A model generated the notes under the pieces. That model was not told the DNA's origin and searched no databases. It saw only the letters and a list, made by a program, of their open reading frames with translations. Made by a program: the position numbers and the translations under genes. From Williamsia deligens (GTDB lineage Bacteria > Actinomycetota > Actinomycetes > Mycobacteriales > Mycobacteriaceae): 64,000 nucleotides of DNA. The number at the start of each line of letters is the position of its first letter. Position 1 is the stretch's first letter. The stretch spans positions 1 to 64,000 of the forward strand of contig NZ_JAMTCI010000002.1 in the NCBI RefSeq assembly GCF_024171765.1, written 5' to 3'. This document shows positions 32,052-39,845 of this stretch, piece by piece.

Positions 32052-32708
32052 TCAACGCACGAGCGGACGCCCCAGCGGGAGGGCAGAACCCCCTGTCTCC
32101 TGCCACAGGGCTGCGACGTAGTAGTAGATGACGAACCCGACGAACGCGAACACGAACACCCCGCCGATCTGGGTGGCGACCCTGCTGTCGGCGGCGCTGC
32201 CGATCAGGAGCAGGACGAGGGCGATGTCGACGATGGCGAGCAGGGCCGGGTAGGTCCAGGGCAGGCGCAGGGTCAGGACGGTCAGCAGTCCGATGGTGAG
32301 CAGCCAACTCCCCAGCCACAGTTGCGTGGTCTGCGCGGCACCCGCCGTGCCGATGCCGAACCAGTTGTGCGTCAACCCGATCGAGAGCACGCCGTAACTG
32401 CCGTAGAACCCGAAGAAGATCGCGCACACGGTCGCGTTCACGTTCTGGCGCAGTGCGGCAGCCCAGATGGTCGCCAGGAGCAGCCCTACGGCGGTGGCGG
32501 ACACCAGGATCGGGACGGCGGCGGCACCCACGTCGACGATCCCGGTGTTGGTGAAACCGAGTCCCACCGCACCGGCGATGATCAGTGGGAGCGCGACCAG
32601 GCCGGGGTTGCCCTCGTCGACAGGTGCCGCCGCAACCGACGGGGGTGCATCCAGGTGGCCGATCTCGATGCCGGTGAGGGTCGCTGGTGAGTCCGAGACA
32701 GAGGTCAT
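32052..32708 (-). CDS. GPR1/FUN34/YaaH (SatP-type) acetate/succinate transporter
   Basis: A 218-residue membrane protein with six predicted helices. The N-terminal NPGLVALPL matches the family's N-P-x-P-L-G-L substrate motif in degenerate form, and the first helix region GAVGLGFTNTGI and FFGFYGSYGVLSIGL are in the right places. The family transports acetate and other short monocarboxylates. It converges on the oxidoreductase with an 8-base gap. The weakened motif leaves room for another substrate. Confidence 0.75.
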   Translation of the reverse strand: MTSVSDSPATLTGIEIGHLDAPPSVAAAPVDEGNPGLVALPLIIAGAVGLGFTNTGIVDVGAAAVPILVSATAVGLLLATIWAAALRQNVNATVCAIFFGFYGSYGVLSIGLTHNWFGIGTAGAAQTTQLWLGSWLLTIGLLTVLTLRLPWTYPALLAIVDIALVLLLIGSAADSRVATQIGGVFVFAFVGFVIYYYVAALWQETGGSALPLGRPLVR

Positions 32709-32812
32709 GTCGGCGACGCTAACGGCGTCGCATGTCCGCCCCCATCCTTGCGATCAGACGGATCACGAGGGCTTGACGGGTCAGCTGTTACCGGTCCGCC
32801 GTCGCGTGTCGG

Positions 32813-33274
32813 TCAGCGCAGCGGGAGATCGCGCCCGTGCTCGGATCCCGGTCGCGTCCCGATGATCCGTCGGTCTCCCTCCTCGATGGCGACGTCGTTG
32901 ATCGACGCCTCTCGACGGCTCATCAGACCAGTGGGTGTGAACTCCCACAACTCGTTCCCATAGCTGCGCCACCACTGCCCTTCGGCGTCATGCCACTCGT
33001 ACTGGAAGCGGACCGCGATCCGGTCGTCGGTGTATGTCCAGAGCGCTTTGCGCAGCGCGTACTCCTGTTCGCGGTCCCACTTGGCGGTCAGGAACGCGAC
33101 GATCTCGTCGCGGCCGGTCAGGAACGTGTCGCGGTTGCGCCACACGGAATCCGGCGTGTACGCGAGCGCGACCTTCGCAGGATCGCGGGTGTTCCAGGCG
33201 TCCTCGGCGGCCTGGACCTTGGCGGTGGCCGACGCCAGGTCGAAGGGTGGCACAGGCGGGCGGGGTTCGGACAT
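32813..33274 (-). CDS. NTF2/SnoaL-like protein (DUF1348)
   Basis: A 153-residue protein of the DUF1348 group, an NTF2-like cone fold. Family elements are VQAAEDAWNTRDPAKVALAY, TPDSVWRNRDTFLTGRDEIV (W-R-N-R-x-x-F-x-x-G), FLTAKWDREQEYALRKALW, and RFQYEWHDAEGQWWRSYGNE. No catalytic residues are established for the family. It faces the DUF503 gene divergently (71-base gap). Confidence 0.85.
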   Translation of the reverse strand: MSEPRPPVPPFDLASATAKVQAAEDAWNTRDPAKVALAYTPDSVWRNRDTFLTGRDEIVAFLTAKWDREQEYALRKALWTYTDDRIAVRFQYEWHDAEGQWWRSYGNELWEFTPTGLMSRREASINDVAIEEGDRRIIGTRPGSEHGRDLPLR

Positions 33275-33345
33275 GGCGCCTCCGGTCGTGTCGGTACGAG
33301 TTCGACGGTGTCGTCGATTGTGACCGAGCGGTAGCGTTCGCGCCG

Positions 33346-33642
33346 ATGTGGATCGGATGGATCGAACTCGAGTTCCTGCTCGGTGACGTGCACTCCCTCA
33401 AGGAGAAGCGTTCCGTCGTGCGGCCGATCGTCGCCGAGATGCGACGGAAGTTCGCGGTGTCCGCGGCCGAGGTGGATGACCTCGACCTCCACCGCCGCGC
33501 CACTGTCGCGGCGTCCGTCGTCGCCCCCGACAGCGGACACGTCACCGAGGTCTTGGACGGACTCGAACGTCACGCCGCGGGGCGACCGGAGGTGCAGTTG
33601 CTCTCCGCCCGCCGACGCGTGATCCGCGGGGACGAGATCTGA
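33346..33642 (+). CDS. DUF503 (YlxP-like) protein
   Basis: A 98-residue protein of the DUF503/YlxP family: FLLGDVHSLKEKRSVVRPIV is the conserved N-terminal signature (L-x-x-x-x-S-L-K-x-K-R-x-x-x-x-x-I), followed by a helix and two strands. Family members usually lie next to ribosome-maturation genes (infB, rbfA, truB) and may bind RNA or ribosomes. Here it stands alone between an NTF2-like and a START-like gene, so the usual context is lost. Confidence 0.82.
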   Translation: MWIGWIELEFLLGDVHSLKEKRSVVRPIVAEMRRKFAVSAAEVDDLDLHRRATVAASVVAPDSGHVTEVLDGLERHAAGRPEVQLLSARRRVIRGDEI

Positions 33643-33666
33643 CGTCAGGCTCGCCACGGAACAGCA

Positions 33667-33698
33667 GACGCCCGCCCCCGCGATCGGGGACGGGCGTC
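33667..33698. terminator. Bidirectional hairpin between convergent genes
   Basis: GACGCCCG-C-CCCCG pairs with CGGGG-A-CGGGCGTC (33667-33680 with 33685-33698; one mismatch, 4-base loop), located between the DUF503 stop and the stop of the convergent START-like gene. Confidence 0.65.
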
Positions 33699-33711
33699 GA
33701 CGGGCTGTGTC

Positions 33712-34176
33712 TCAGGCCGTGGCAGCGGCAGCGAGGCGCCCCAGCGTCTCCTCCAGTTGCGCCTCGGTGACGAGGGGGAACCCGACCTGCTCCAGGAGCT
33801 TCTTGTCCGTGACCTTCGACCAGTCGTAGGTGTGGCGGACCAGGGTCTCCCCCGGTCCCTGCGACTCCAGCTCCCACAGCCACTCCCACCCGGGGGGCTC
33901 GGTGCCGGCGGGCGCGGTCTTCCACGCGACCAACTTGTCCTTCGCGTAGCCCGACACATGGTTGTCGGTCTGGTACTCCCCACCCATGTGGTCGCCCTGC
34001 ATGTTCATGGTGAACACGTCGCCCACCTCGGCGATGCGGTCGGCGTGGTCCACGCCGCGGATGAACCCGGCGGCGTCGAGCTCCCGGTGCCGCTCGGGAT
34101 TGGTCAGGACATCGAAGATCGCGTCGACGGGCGCCTCGATGGTGCGTTCGACTGTGACGTGCGTTGTGTCGCTCAT
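33712..34176 (-). CDS. SRPBCC/START-like protein (polyketide-cyclase type)
   Basis: A 154-residue helix-grip protein: the start THVTVERTIEAPVDAIFDVL with the A-P-x-x-x-I/V-F-D motif, a middle strand HVSGYAKDKLVAWKTAP, and the C-terminal long helix LVTEAQLEETLGRLAAAA. Such proteins bind lipophilic ligands; many are uncharacterised. The ATG at 34176 is chosen as the canonical N-terminus. It is divergent from the aquaporin gene. Confidence 0.82.
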   Translation of the reverse strand: MSDTTHVTVERTIEAPVDAIFDVLTNPERHRELDAAGFIRGVDHADRIAEVGDVFTMNMQGDHMGGEYQTDNHVSGYAKDKLVAWKTAPAGTEPPGWEWLWELESQGPGETLVRHTYDWSKVTDKKLLEQVGFPLVTEAQLEETLGRLAAAATA

Positions 34177-34268
34177 CCCCCAACCCTGCCAGACGACGCT
34201 GCCGGGAAGTGTGACCAGCGTCATAGGCCACGCGCTGGTGTAAAAGCGCACGCATGCCCGACTACAAC

Positions 34269-34295
34269 CCTGGCCGAGCACAGGGTTCGGCCAGG
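34269..34295 (+). promoter_or_regulatory. Leader hairpin upstream of the aquaporin gene
   Basis: CCTGGCCGA (34269-34277) pairs perfectly with TCGGCCAGG (34287-34295) around a 9-base loop. It ends about 5 bases before the purine-rich ribosome-binding region, so it could control translation or serve as an operator. Confidence 0.5.
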
Positions 34296-34314
34296 AACGG
34301 AGAAGGAGTCAACG

Positions 34315-35055
34315 ATGAGTGACGAGCACGCGAGGTCGATGCCGGTCGGCGCGCTCGCTGCCGAGGCGGTCGGTACGGCGGTGCTGGTGGTCGGCGGGGT
34401 CGGGACCGCAGTCCTGGCCGGCAAGACGGTCGGCACCGTGGGCATCGCCCTGGCCTTCGGCTTCATCCTGGCCGCGCTGGTCTACGCGATCGGCCCGATC
34501 TCGGGCTGCCACGTCAACCCCGCCATCACTCTCGCGATGGCGATCCGTCGTCGCATCACGCCGGTCGTGGCCCTCGGCTACGTCGTGGCGCAGGCGGTCG
34601 GCGCGCTCGTCGGCGCCGCCATCGTCCTGGTGATCGCGTCGGGTCGGCCGGGGTACTCCCTCAGCGCGGACGGCCTCGGGACCAACGGCTACGGCTCGGA
34701 GTCGACAGGTGGCTACGGGATCCTGCCGGTGGCCGTCGCGGAGATCGTCCTGACCGCCGTGCTCGTGCTCGTGGTGTTCGCCGCCACCGACTCCATCGCC
34801 ACCCCGGGAGGTGCCGGCGTCGCGATCGGCGCGACGCTGACCGTCGCGCACCTCATCGCGATCGGTATCGACTCCACCTCCGTCAACCCCGCGCGGTCGT
34901 TCGGTCCCGCGGTGTTCGCCGGCGGGACAGCGCTGTCGCAGCTGTGGGTGTTCGTCGTGTTCCCGCTGGTCGGAGGACTCGTCGGCGCGCTGATACACGC
35001 CGGAATCGTCGCCGGACATCGGGATCGCGACGAGGCGGTCGCGCAGCAGGCCTGA
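34315..35055 (+). CDS. Aquaporin (AqpZ-like MIP channel)
   Basis: A 246-residue channel with six helices and both N-P-A half-helices: CHVNPAITL (N68-P-A) and TSVNPARSFGPA (N191-P-A-R). The arginine after the second N-P-A and the V-N-P-A-R-S-F-G-P-A sequence are those of water-selective aquaporins rather than glycerol facilitators. It mediates passive water flow across the inner membrane. AAGGAG lies 7 bases before the ATG at 34315. A strong hairpin just upstream may regulate it. A palindrome after the stop may double as its transcript end. Confidence 0.92.
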   Translation: MSDEHARSMPVGALAAEAVGTAVLVVGGVGTAVLAGKTVGTVGIALAFGFILAALVYAIGPISGCHVNPAITLAMAIRRRITPVVALGYVVAQAVGALVGAAIVLVIASGRPGYSLSADGLGTNGYGSESTGGYGILPVAVAEIVLTAVLVLVVFAATDSIATPGGAGVAIGATLTVAHLIAIGIDSTSVNPARSFGPAVFAGGTALSQLWVFVVFPLVGGLVGALIHAGIVAGHRDRDEAVAQQA

Positions 35056-35059
35056 TGCA

Positions 35060-35078
35060 GCGGACAGTATCTGTCCGC
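35060..35078. promoter_or_regulatory. Perfect palindrome GCGGACAG-TAT-CTGTCCGC
   Basis: Two perfect 8-base arms around TAT lie 56 bases before the MFS start and just after the aquaporin stop. A TAGCGT hexamer 11 bases downstream could be the -10 element of the MFS promoter, so the palindrome is well placed as a repressor site. It could also act as a weak terminator. Confidence 0.55.
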
Positions 35079-35133
35079 GATCGTTCCTAGCGTCATCGGC
35101 GTCCGAGTCCCACTCGATCACACGGAGGATCCG

Positions 35134-36600
35134 ATGACCACGACCCCTCTCGACCCGACCCGCGGGGAGCCCGTCCATCCGGCTGTGCCGGTGGCGGGCT
35201 TTCCCGTCGGCAGAGCACGAACCATCGCGCTGCTGTGTCTGCTCGCCGCCTCCTTCATGGAGTTGATGGACGCGACGGTGGTGAACGTCGCCCTGAGAAC
35301 ACTGCAACGTGACATCGGTACGTCGACGGCGAGCCTGCAGTGGGTGGTCGCCGGGTATCCGCTCGCCTACGCGGTCGGTCTCATCCTCGGTGCCCGCCTC
35401 GGTGACAACGTCGGGCGCCGTCGCGTGTTCGTCATCGGACTGGCGGGATTCGGTCTCGCGTCACTGGCGTGCGGTGTGGCCGCGTCGCCGACGCAGCTGG
35501 TGGTGTTCCGGCTCCTGCAGGGAGCGGCGGCCGCGCTGATGGTGCCGCAGGTGCTCAGCAACATCCAGGTCCTCTACCCGCCGGCCGAGCGTGGACGCGC
35601 GATGGGCATGTTCACCTCGGTCATCGGCCTCGCGGCCGTCGTCGGCCCGGTCCTGGGTGCGGTGATCACCAGCGGCGACTGGTTCGGCCTGAGCTGGCGG
35701 CCGATCTTCCTCATCAACGTCCCCCTCGCCGTGATGGCCATCGTGGCAGCGCTTGCGTTCATCCCCGAGACCCGAGCAGACCGCCGCTCCCCCATCACCC
35801 TGGGATCCGCCGCGCTGCTCGCGATGTCGCTGGTGGCGGTGATGCTGCCCATCACCCTCGGCCCCGAGAACGACTGGCCGGTCTGGGGATTCGCGGTGAT
35901 GGTCGCCGGAGGGGCGGGCCTCGTGGCCTTCGGTCGTCGCCAGTCGACGCTGGCGCGGTCCGGCGTCGAGGCGATGGTCCCGCCCGCGCTCTTCGCCACC
36001 CGGTCGTTCACCACCGGACTGATCGCGTTCGCGGTCCTCATGATCCCGACCGGTGGGTTCTTCCTCGTGCAGTCGCTGCACGTACAGGCCGCTCTGGGAT
36101 GGTCCGTACTGCACGCCGGACTGATGTGGATCCCCTTCTCGCTCGCCGTACCCGTCTCCGCGGGACTCGCGGCGACTGTTCTCGCGGAACGGATCGGCAA
36201 GCACGTCCTGCACCTCGGCGCGGCGGTGCTGATCGCCGGGATGGCACTGATGACGGTCGCGGTCGGTACATCACACCCGGGACTGTGGTTCGCGATCGCC
36301 CTGGTGGTCGCCGGATCGGGATTCGGGGCGATCGTCGGTTCGGCGGGTCTGCTCGTCCTGCACGATGTGCCGGTGTCCCTCGCCGGAGCCGCGTCGGGCG
36401 TGTTCACGACCGCGCAGGCGCTCGCCGTGGCCCTGGGTGCAGCCGTGATCGGGACCGTCTACAGCTCGGTCACCACCGACCACGGCCTGCAGAACGCCTA
36501 TCGCGCAGCGTTTCTCGTGATGATCGCACTGATCGCGACGGGGGCGGTGGCCGCGCAGTGGATGCCGGCGCGACGACGCATGGTGTCGCCTGCCCCGTGA
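35134..36600 (+). CDS. MFS drug-efflux transporter, DHA2 (14-TM) family
   Basis: A 488-residue inner-membrane pump. The family signature is in helix 1 (LMDATVVNVALRTLQRDI), motif A in the next loop (GARLGDNVGRRRVFVIG), and the antiporter motif in GLAAVVGPVLGAVI. About fourteen helices are seen. GGAGG lies 6 bases before the ATG. No regulator is adjacent, but a perfect palindrome sits in its promoter. It resembles the pump at 8860 in architecture but not closely in sequence. A strong hairpin follows the stop codon. Confidence 0.88.
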   Translation: MTTTPLDPTRGEPVHPAVPVAGFPVGRARTIALLCLLAASFMELMDATVVNVALRTLQRDIGTSTASLQWVVAGYPLAYAVGLILGARLGDNVGRRRVFVIGLAGFGLASLACGVAASPTQLVVFRLLQGAAAALMVPQVLSNIQVLYPPAERGRAMGMFTSVIGLAAVVGPVLGAVITSGDWFGLSWRPIFLINVPLAVMAIVAALAFIPETRADRRSPITLGSAALLAMSLVAVMLPITLGPENDWPVWGFAVMVAGGAGLVAFGRRQSTLARSGVEAMVPPALFATRSFTTGLIAFAVLMIPTGGFFLVQSLHVQAALGWSVLHAGLMWIPFSLAVPVSAGLAATVLAERIGKHVLHLGAAVLIAGMALMTVAVGTSHPGLWFAIALVVAGSGFGAIVGSAGLLVLHDVPVSLAGAASGVFTTAQALAVALGAAVIGTVYSSVTTDHGLQNAYRAAFLVMIALIATGAVAAQWMPARRRMVSPAP

Positions 36601-36609
36601 TCAACGGAT

Positions 36610-36640
36610 CGACCCCGCGAGCCGTCGGCTCGCGGGGTCG
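36610..36640. terminator. Strong bidirectional hairpin terminator
   Basis: CGACCCCGCGAGCC (36610-36623) pairs perfectly over 14 bases with GGCTCGCGGGGTCG (36627-36640) around a 3-base loop. It separates the convergent MFS and membrane-protein genes. There is no T-tract. Confidence 0.75.
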
Positions 36641-36655
36641 TCGTCGTCCGTGCGG

Positions 36656-37204
36656 CTACTTCACCAGTCGCTGCACGAGGCCACGGGTGACCTCCTCGGG
36701 GCGGTACTGCTCGGCGGCGAAGGAACCGATGGCGAGGATCCCGCCGGTCAGTGCCGGGATGACCCACTGCAGCCGATCCAGCATCGCCTGTGCCGCCGCG
36801 ACATCCGGGGGTGTCGATGCCGCGGGCTCGGTGCCTTCCGAGGCGGGTACCGCTCCATGGTCGGAGACCTTGCTCCCCAACACCCGGCTGTAGGCGGTGA
36901 CGCCCAGCGCGGCGACCGTCAGCCCGGTCTTGGCGATGGCCATGGACGGCACGCCCTTCTGGGCCTTCGCGCGGCCGAGATCATGCTTGAGCAGGCCGGC
37001 GGCGCCGACGAGGTGGGCTCCGATCGCGGCGGCGTTCACCGGGGTCCATCGATCCCACCCGGCGTTGGTGACGGCACCCACCGCCTGGGGCGATCCGGCG
37101 GCCGAGGCGGCGGGGTTGAGCGCCACCGCGTTGGCGAGGGTCCCGCCGAACCAGGCGGCCAGCCCGACGTCGTGGAGTTGGTGGAAGATCGTTGCGCGTG
37201 CCAT
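36656..37204 (-). CDS. Uncharacterised four-helix membrane protein
   Basis: A 182-residue protein with about four hydrophobic helices (LAAWFGGTLANAVAL, VNAAAIGAHLVGAAG, TGLTVAALGVTAYSRV, VIPALTGGILAIGSFAAEQ) and an internal charged loop near residue 115. The start MARATIFHQLHDVGLAAWFG and the GWDRWTPVNAAAIGAHLVG block recur, to my knowledge, in actinobacterial hypothetical proteins, sometimes near DUF2231 proteins. The role is unknown. It is next to the SDR gene on the same strand, 78 bases away. Confidence 0.7.
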   Translation of the reverse strand: MARATIFHQLHDVGLAAWFGGTLANAVALNPAASAAGSPQAVGAVTNAGWDRWTPVNAAAIGAHLVGAAGLLKHDLGRAKAQKGVPSMAIAKTGLTVAALGVTAYSRVLGSKVSDHGAVPASEGTEPAASTPPDVAAAQAMLDRLQWVIPALTGGILAIGSFAAEQYRPEEVTRGLVQRLVK

Positions 37205-37282
37205 GGTCTCGCTTCCGTCGATGTGTGTCGTGATGACGGATGCCCACGTGCGTCCGCGCGAAACCCCCTGGCGTGTCGGCGG

Positions 37283-38161
37283 TCAGCGGTGGGTGTCGGC
37301 CACAGCCGGTGTCTGCGGCACCGGCGCGATGACGTTCCCCGTCGTCGGGTCCAGTGGGCGGCGCGTGAAGGACAGCGTGCCCATGAGGGGACGCACCATC
37401 ATGTCGAACACCCGGGGCACGATCCGGTACCCGAGCAGCATCGGACGGTTCGCGAGTCCCACCTGCTTCTCACCGCTGCGACCGTCCGCCGCGGCGACGA
37501 TCGCGCGGGCCATCTTCTCCGGGGGGTCGTTGAACGGGAGCACCCGGGCCAGACGCCCGAAGTAGTTCGCCGACAACGGGTAGATCGCGGTGTCCACGGC
37601 GCCGGGGTAGATGCCGTGCACCGTGATGTGCCGCTCACCCCTCGTCTCCTGCCGCAGCATGCGCACGAGGGCGGTGATCGCGAACTTGCTCATCACGTAG
37701 GGCGACATCAGCGGCACCGCGGCGTGGCCGAGCAGCGATCCGACGACGACGAGGCTGCCGTGCCCCTGCGCGCGGAACTGTGTCAGCGCTGCGCGGCAGA
37801 CCGCGGCGGCACCCAGGACGTTGACCCGGATGACGGCGTCGAAGACGTCCGACGGGATGTCGGTGAACCGTCCGAACGCCGCGACCGACGCGTTCTGCAC
37901 CACGACGTCGACACCCCCGAAACGGCCGACGGCGGTGTCGAACAGGGACGCGACCGCCTCCGGATCGCCGATGTCGGTGGCGACCGTCAGCACCTCGGCG
38001 GCGCCGGCGACCCGGCAGGCATCCGCCACCACGTCGAGGGAGGTCTGGTCTCGGGACGCGAGCACCAGTGCGTCGCCGCGTCCGGCGAATCGCAGTGCGG
38101 CCTGCTCGCCGATACCGCGAGAGGCGCCGGTGACGAGGACGGTGCGGGGCTTCTGGGTCAT
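37283..38161 (-). CDS. Short-chain dehydrogenase/reductase
   Basis: A 292-residue Rossmann-fold oxidoreductase. The cofactor loop TGASRGIG is at residues 11-18, followed by the VVVQNASVAAFG segment (the N-A-x-x-x family block with a Q-N-A variant). The catalytic Y-x-x-x-K is in MSPYVMSKFAITAL and a serine precedes it in VVVGSLLGH. A C-terminal extension of about 50 residues is longer than in classical SDRs. NAD(P)H-dependent reduction of a ketone or alcohol oxidation is expected. The ATG at 38161 is used; one at 38173 would add four residues. Confidence 0.87.
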   Translation of the reverse strand: MTQKPRTVLVTGASRGIGEQAALRFAGRGDALVLASRDQTSLDVVADACRVAGAAEVLTVATDIGDPEAVASLFDTAVGRFGGVDVVVQNASVAAFGRFTDIPSDVFDAVIRVNVLGAAAVCRAALTQFRAQGHGSLVVVGSLLGHAAVPLMSPYVMSKFAITALVRMLRQETRGERHITVHGIYPGAVDTAIYPLSANYFGRLARVLPFNDPPEKMARAIVAAADGRSGEKQVGLANRPMLLGYRIVPRVFDMMVRPLMGTLSFTRRPLDPTTGNVIAPVPQTPAVADTHR

Positions 38162-38355
38162 GGCCGGACGCATACCCGTCGCACGGGGTGCGAAACGAGG
38201 ACAGGGGCATCCGGGACTGGGCGGCGTTCCACGCCGGCGACCCCGCCGATCGACTTCTTCCCGCGCTGCAGTGGCTCCAAGACCGCTTCGACGGGAAGCC
38301 TGCGGGGCGACGGACTCCCGTCCTGTGGAGACCGTGGTGCCGTAGCATCCGGAAC

Positions 38356-39066
38356 GTGATCAAGCGTCTGCTCGCGTCCGCCTCCGTCCTCGCGGCCGTG
38401 GCCGCCTCCGTCTCCGGGATCGCGGTCACCGCCCCGGCGGCTGCCGCGACATGTTCGAACGTCGAGGTGATCTTCGCCCGCGGTACCGCCGAGCCCGCCC
38501 CGCCCATCGGTCTGACGGGATCGTCGTTCGTGGCGGCGGTCCGTTCCCAGCTGCCCGGCCGATCGGTCGCCGCGTACGGCGTGAACTACCCGGCGTCTGC
38601 CAGCTTCACCGACCGCATCGGCACCGCGCGGTCGGTGATCACCGGAGTGAACGACGTGCAGCGCCGCATCGCGTACCTCGCGACCGCGTGCCCCGGCACC
38701 CGCGTGGTGCTCGGCGGCTACTCCCAGGGCGCTGTGGTGGCCGGGTACACCGTGAGCCCGAGCGTCGTCCTCCCGCCCGAGTACCGCACCTTCACCCCGC
38801 GGGCGCTGGCCCCGAACCTGATCTCGAAGATCGCCGCCGTGGTGCTCTTCGCGCCGCCCTCGGCGCGGTTCCTCTCCGACGCGGGTGCCCCCGCGGTGCG
38901 TGTCCGTCCTGAACTGACGAACCGGACCGCGCGGTACTGCATCCCGAGCGACAACATCTGCAACGGTGCCCGTCTCGCGGGCCCCGGAGCGGTCCATGTG
39001 CTCTACGGCGTCAACGGCGACACCCTGCGTGCCGCCAGCTACGTCGCCGGCGCCCTGCGTCGCTGA
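38356..39066 (+). CDS. Secreted cutinase-family esterase
   Basis: A 236-residue secreted serine esterase. Residues 1-31 are a Sec signal peptide (MIKRLLASASVLAAVAAS, ending APAAAA) and the mature protein starts near TCSNVEVIFARGTAEP. The triad is S123 in GGYSQGAVV, D199 in IPSDNICNG and H214 in GPGAVHVLYG. Cysteines C33/C112 and C195/C202 are placed for the two family disulphides. Actinobacterial cutinase-like proteins hydrolyse lipid esters, polyesters or phospholipids outside the cell. The GTG at 38356 starts the signal peptide; upstream in-frame codons are not protein-like. Confidence 0.92.
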   Translation: MIKRLLASASVLAAVAASVSGIAVTAPAAAATCSNVEVIFARGTAEPAPPIGLTGSSFVAAVRSQLPGRSVAAYGVNYPASASFTDRIGTARSVITGVNDVQRRIAYLATACPGTRVVLGGYSQGAVVAGYTVSPSVVLPPEYRTFTPRALAPNLISKIAAVVLFAPPSARFLSDAGAPAVRVRPELTNRTARYCIPSDNICNGARLAGPGAVHVLYGVNGDTLRAASYVAGALRR

Positions 39067-39080
39067 CCGGACCGTGCACG

Positions 39081-39107
39081 GTCAGCCGGTCCGTCGGACC
39101 GGCTGAC
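39081..39107. terminator. Bidirectional hairpin at cutinase/GyrI-like junction
   Basis: GTCAGCCGGTCC (39081-39092) pairs perfectly with GGACCGGCTGAC (39096-39107) around GTC. It includes the last eight codons of the minus-strand GyrI-like gene. A second palindrome, GACCGTGCACGGTC, lies just before it at 39070-39083. Confidence 0.7.
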
Positions 39108-39741
39108 GCAGGATGGTCCGGAGGCGTTCGGGCGCAGCACGTCTCGGATCACCGAGATAGATCTCGTGGTGTGGGCCGGTCGGTGACAGTCCGTTCGCCG
39201 GGATGAACTCCTCGTGCATCTGCGCCAGGACTGGTCCCTCGGCGTCATAGGGCCCCACGTGCAGCGTCTGCACACACGTGCCCTCGTCGAGTCGGTCGAA
39301 CCGCACCTTCCCCACCGCCGGTGCGGATCCCCGCGTCGCGACCAGGCGTCGGGCCTCGTCGACGTCCTGCGCCGTCACCTCGTCGGGCACGAGGATCATC
39401 GCCGTCCAGGACCACCGCGACTTGTCACGCCGGGTGGTGAATGCGCTCGGGTCGTCCGCCCACCAGAGCGCCTCCAGCGGCATCACGCGGTGGTTCGTCC
39501 CGTGCACCCGCCGCCCGAGGGCCTTGAGTGTGAAGGCCATCGGGTAGAGGGTGCTCACGGCGTCGTGATACTCGGCAGCGGTGTTCGGGTCCCCGTGCCC
39601 GTCGATCATCAGAAACTGCAGCGGCGGTACCTCGACGACCGCGAACACCCCGCGACGAGCCGAATACGTCGGGATGACGCGCTTCAGATCCACGGCCGCG
39701 GGGTGCTCGCGGGGCGGGTCGTGTGGTGCCTTCCGGGTCAC
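39082..39741 (-). CDS. GyrI-like small-molecule-binding protein
   Basis: A 219-residue protein of the GyrI-like (SHS2-duplication) domain family. It has VEVPPLQFLMIDGHGDPNT near residue 40 (the G-x-G-D-P block of this subgroup), MPLEALWWADDP in the middle, and the C-terminal GTCVQTLHVGPYDAEGPVLA (H-x-G-P-Y-x-x-x-x-x-x). Members bind hydrophobic or drug-like ligands, sometimes hydrolysing them. It has no DNA-binding part. The GTG at 39741 is preferred, but an ATG at 39792 is possible. It is divergent from the AurF-type oxygenase. Confidence 0.83.
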   Translation of the reverse strand: MTRKAPHDPPREHPAAVDLKRVIPTYSARRGVFAVVEVPPLQFLMIDGHGDPNTAAEYHDAVSTLYPMAFTLKALGRRVHGTNHRVMPLEALWWADDPSAFTTRRDKSRWSWTAMILVPDEVTAQDVDEARRLVATRGSAPAVGKVRFDRLDEGTCVQTLHVGPYDAEGPVLAQMHEEFIPANGLSPTGPHHEIYLGDPRRAAPERLRTILRQPVRRTG

Positions 39742-39845
39742 CCTCGGGACGATATCGGGGCCTCCGACATCTGACTGTTCCCATCGGTCACACATAGATG
39801 TACGGTGACATCGGGCAATGGCACTGTGGCTGATGGGAGCGACCG

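Noticed and set aside
39792-39801. ACATAGATGT palindrome between the GyrI-like and AurF-type genes as an operator
   Set aside because: Too short and with poorly matching flanks; could occur by chance.
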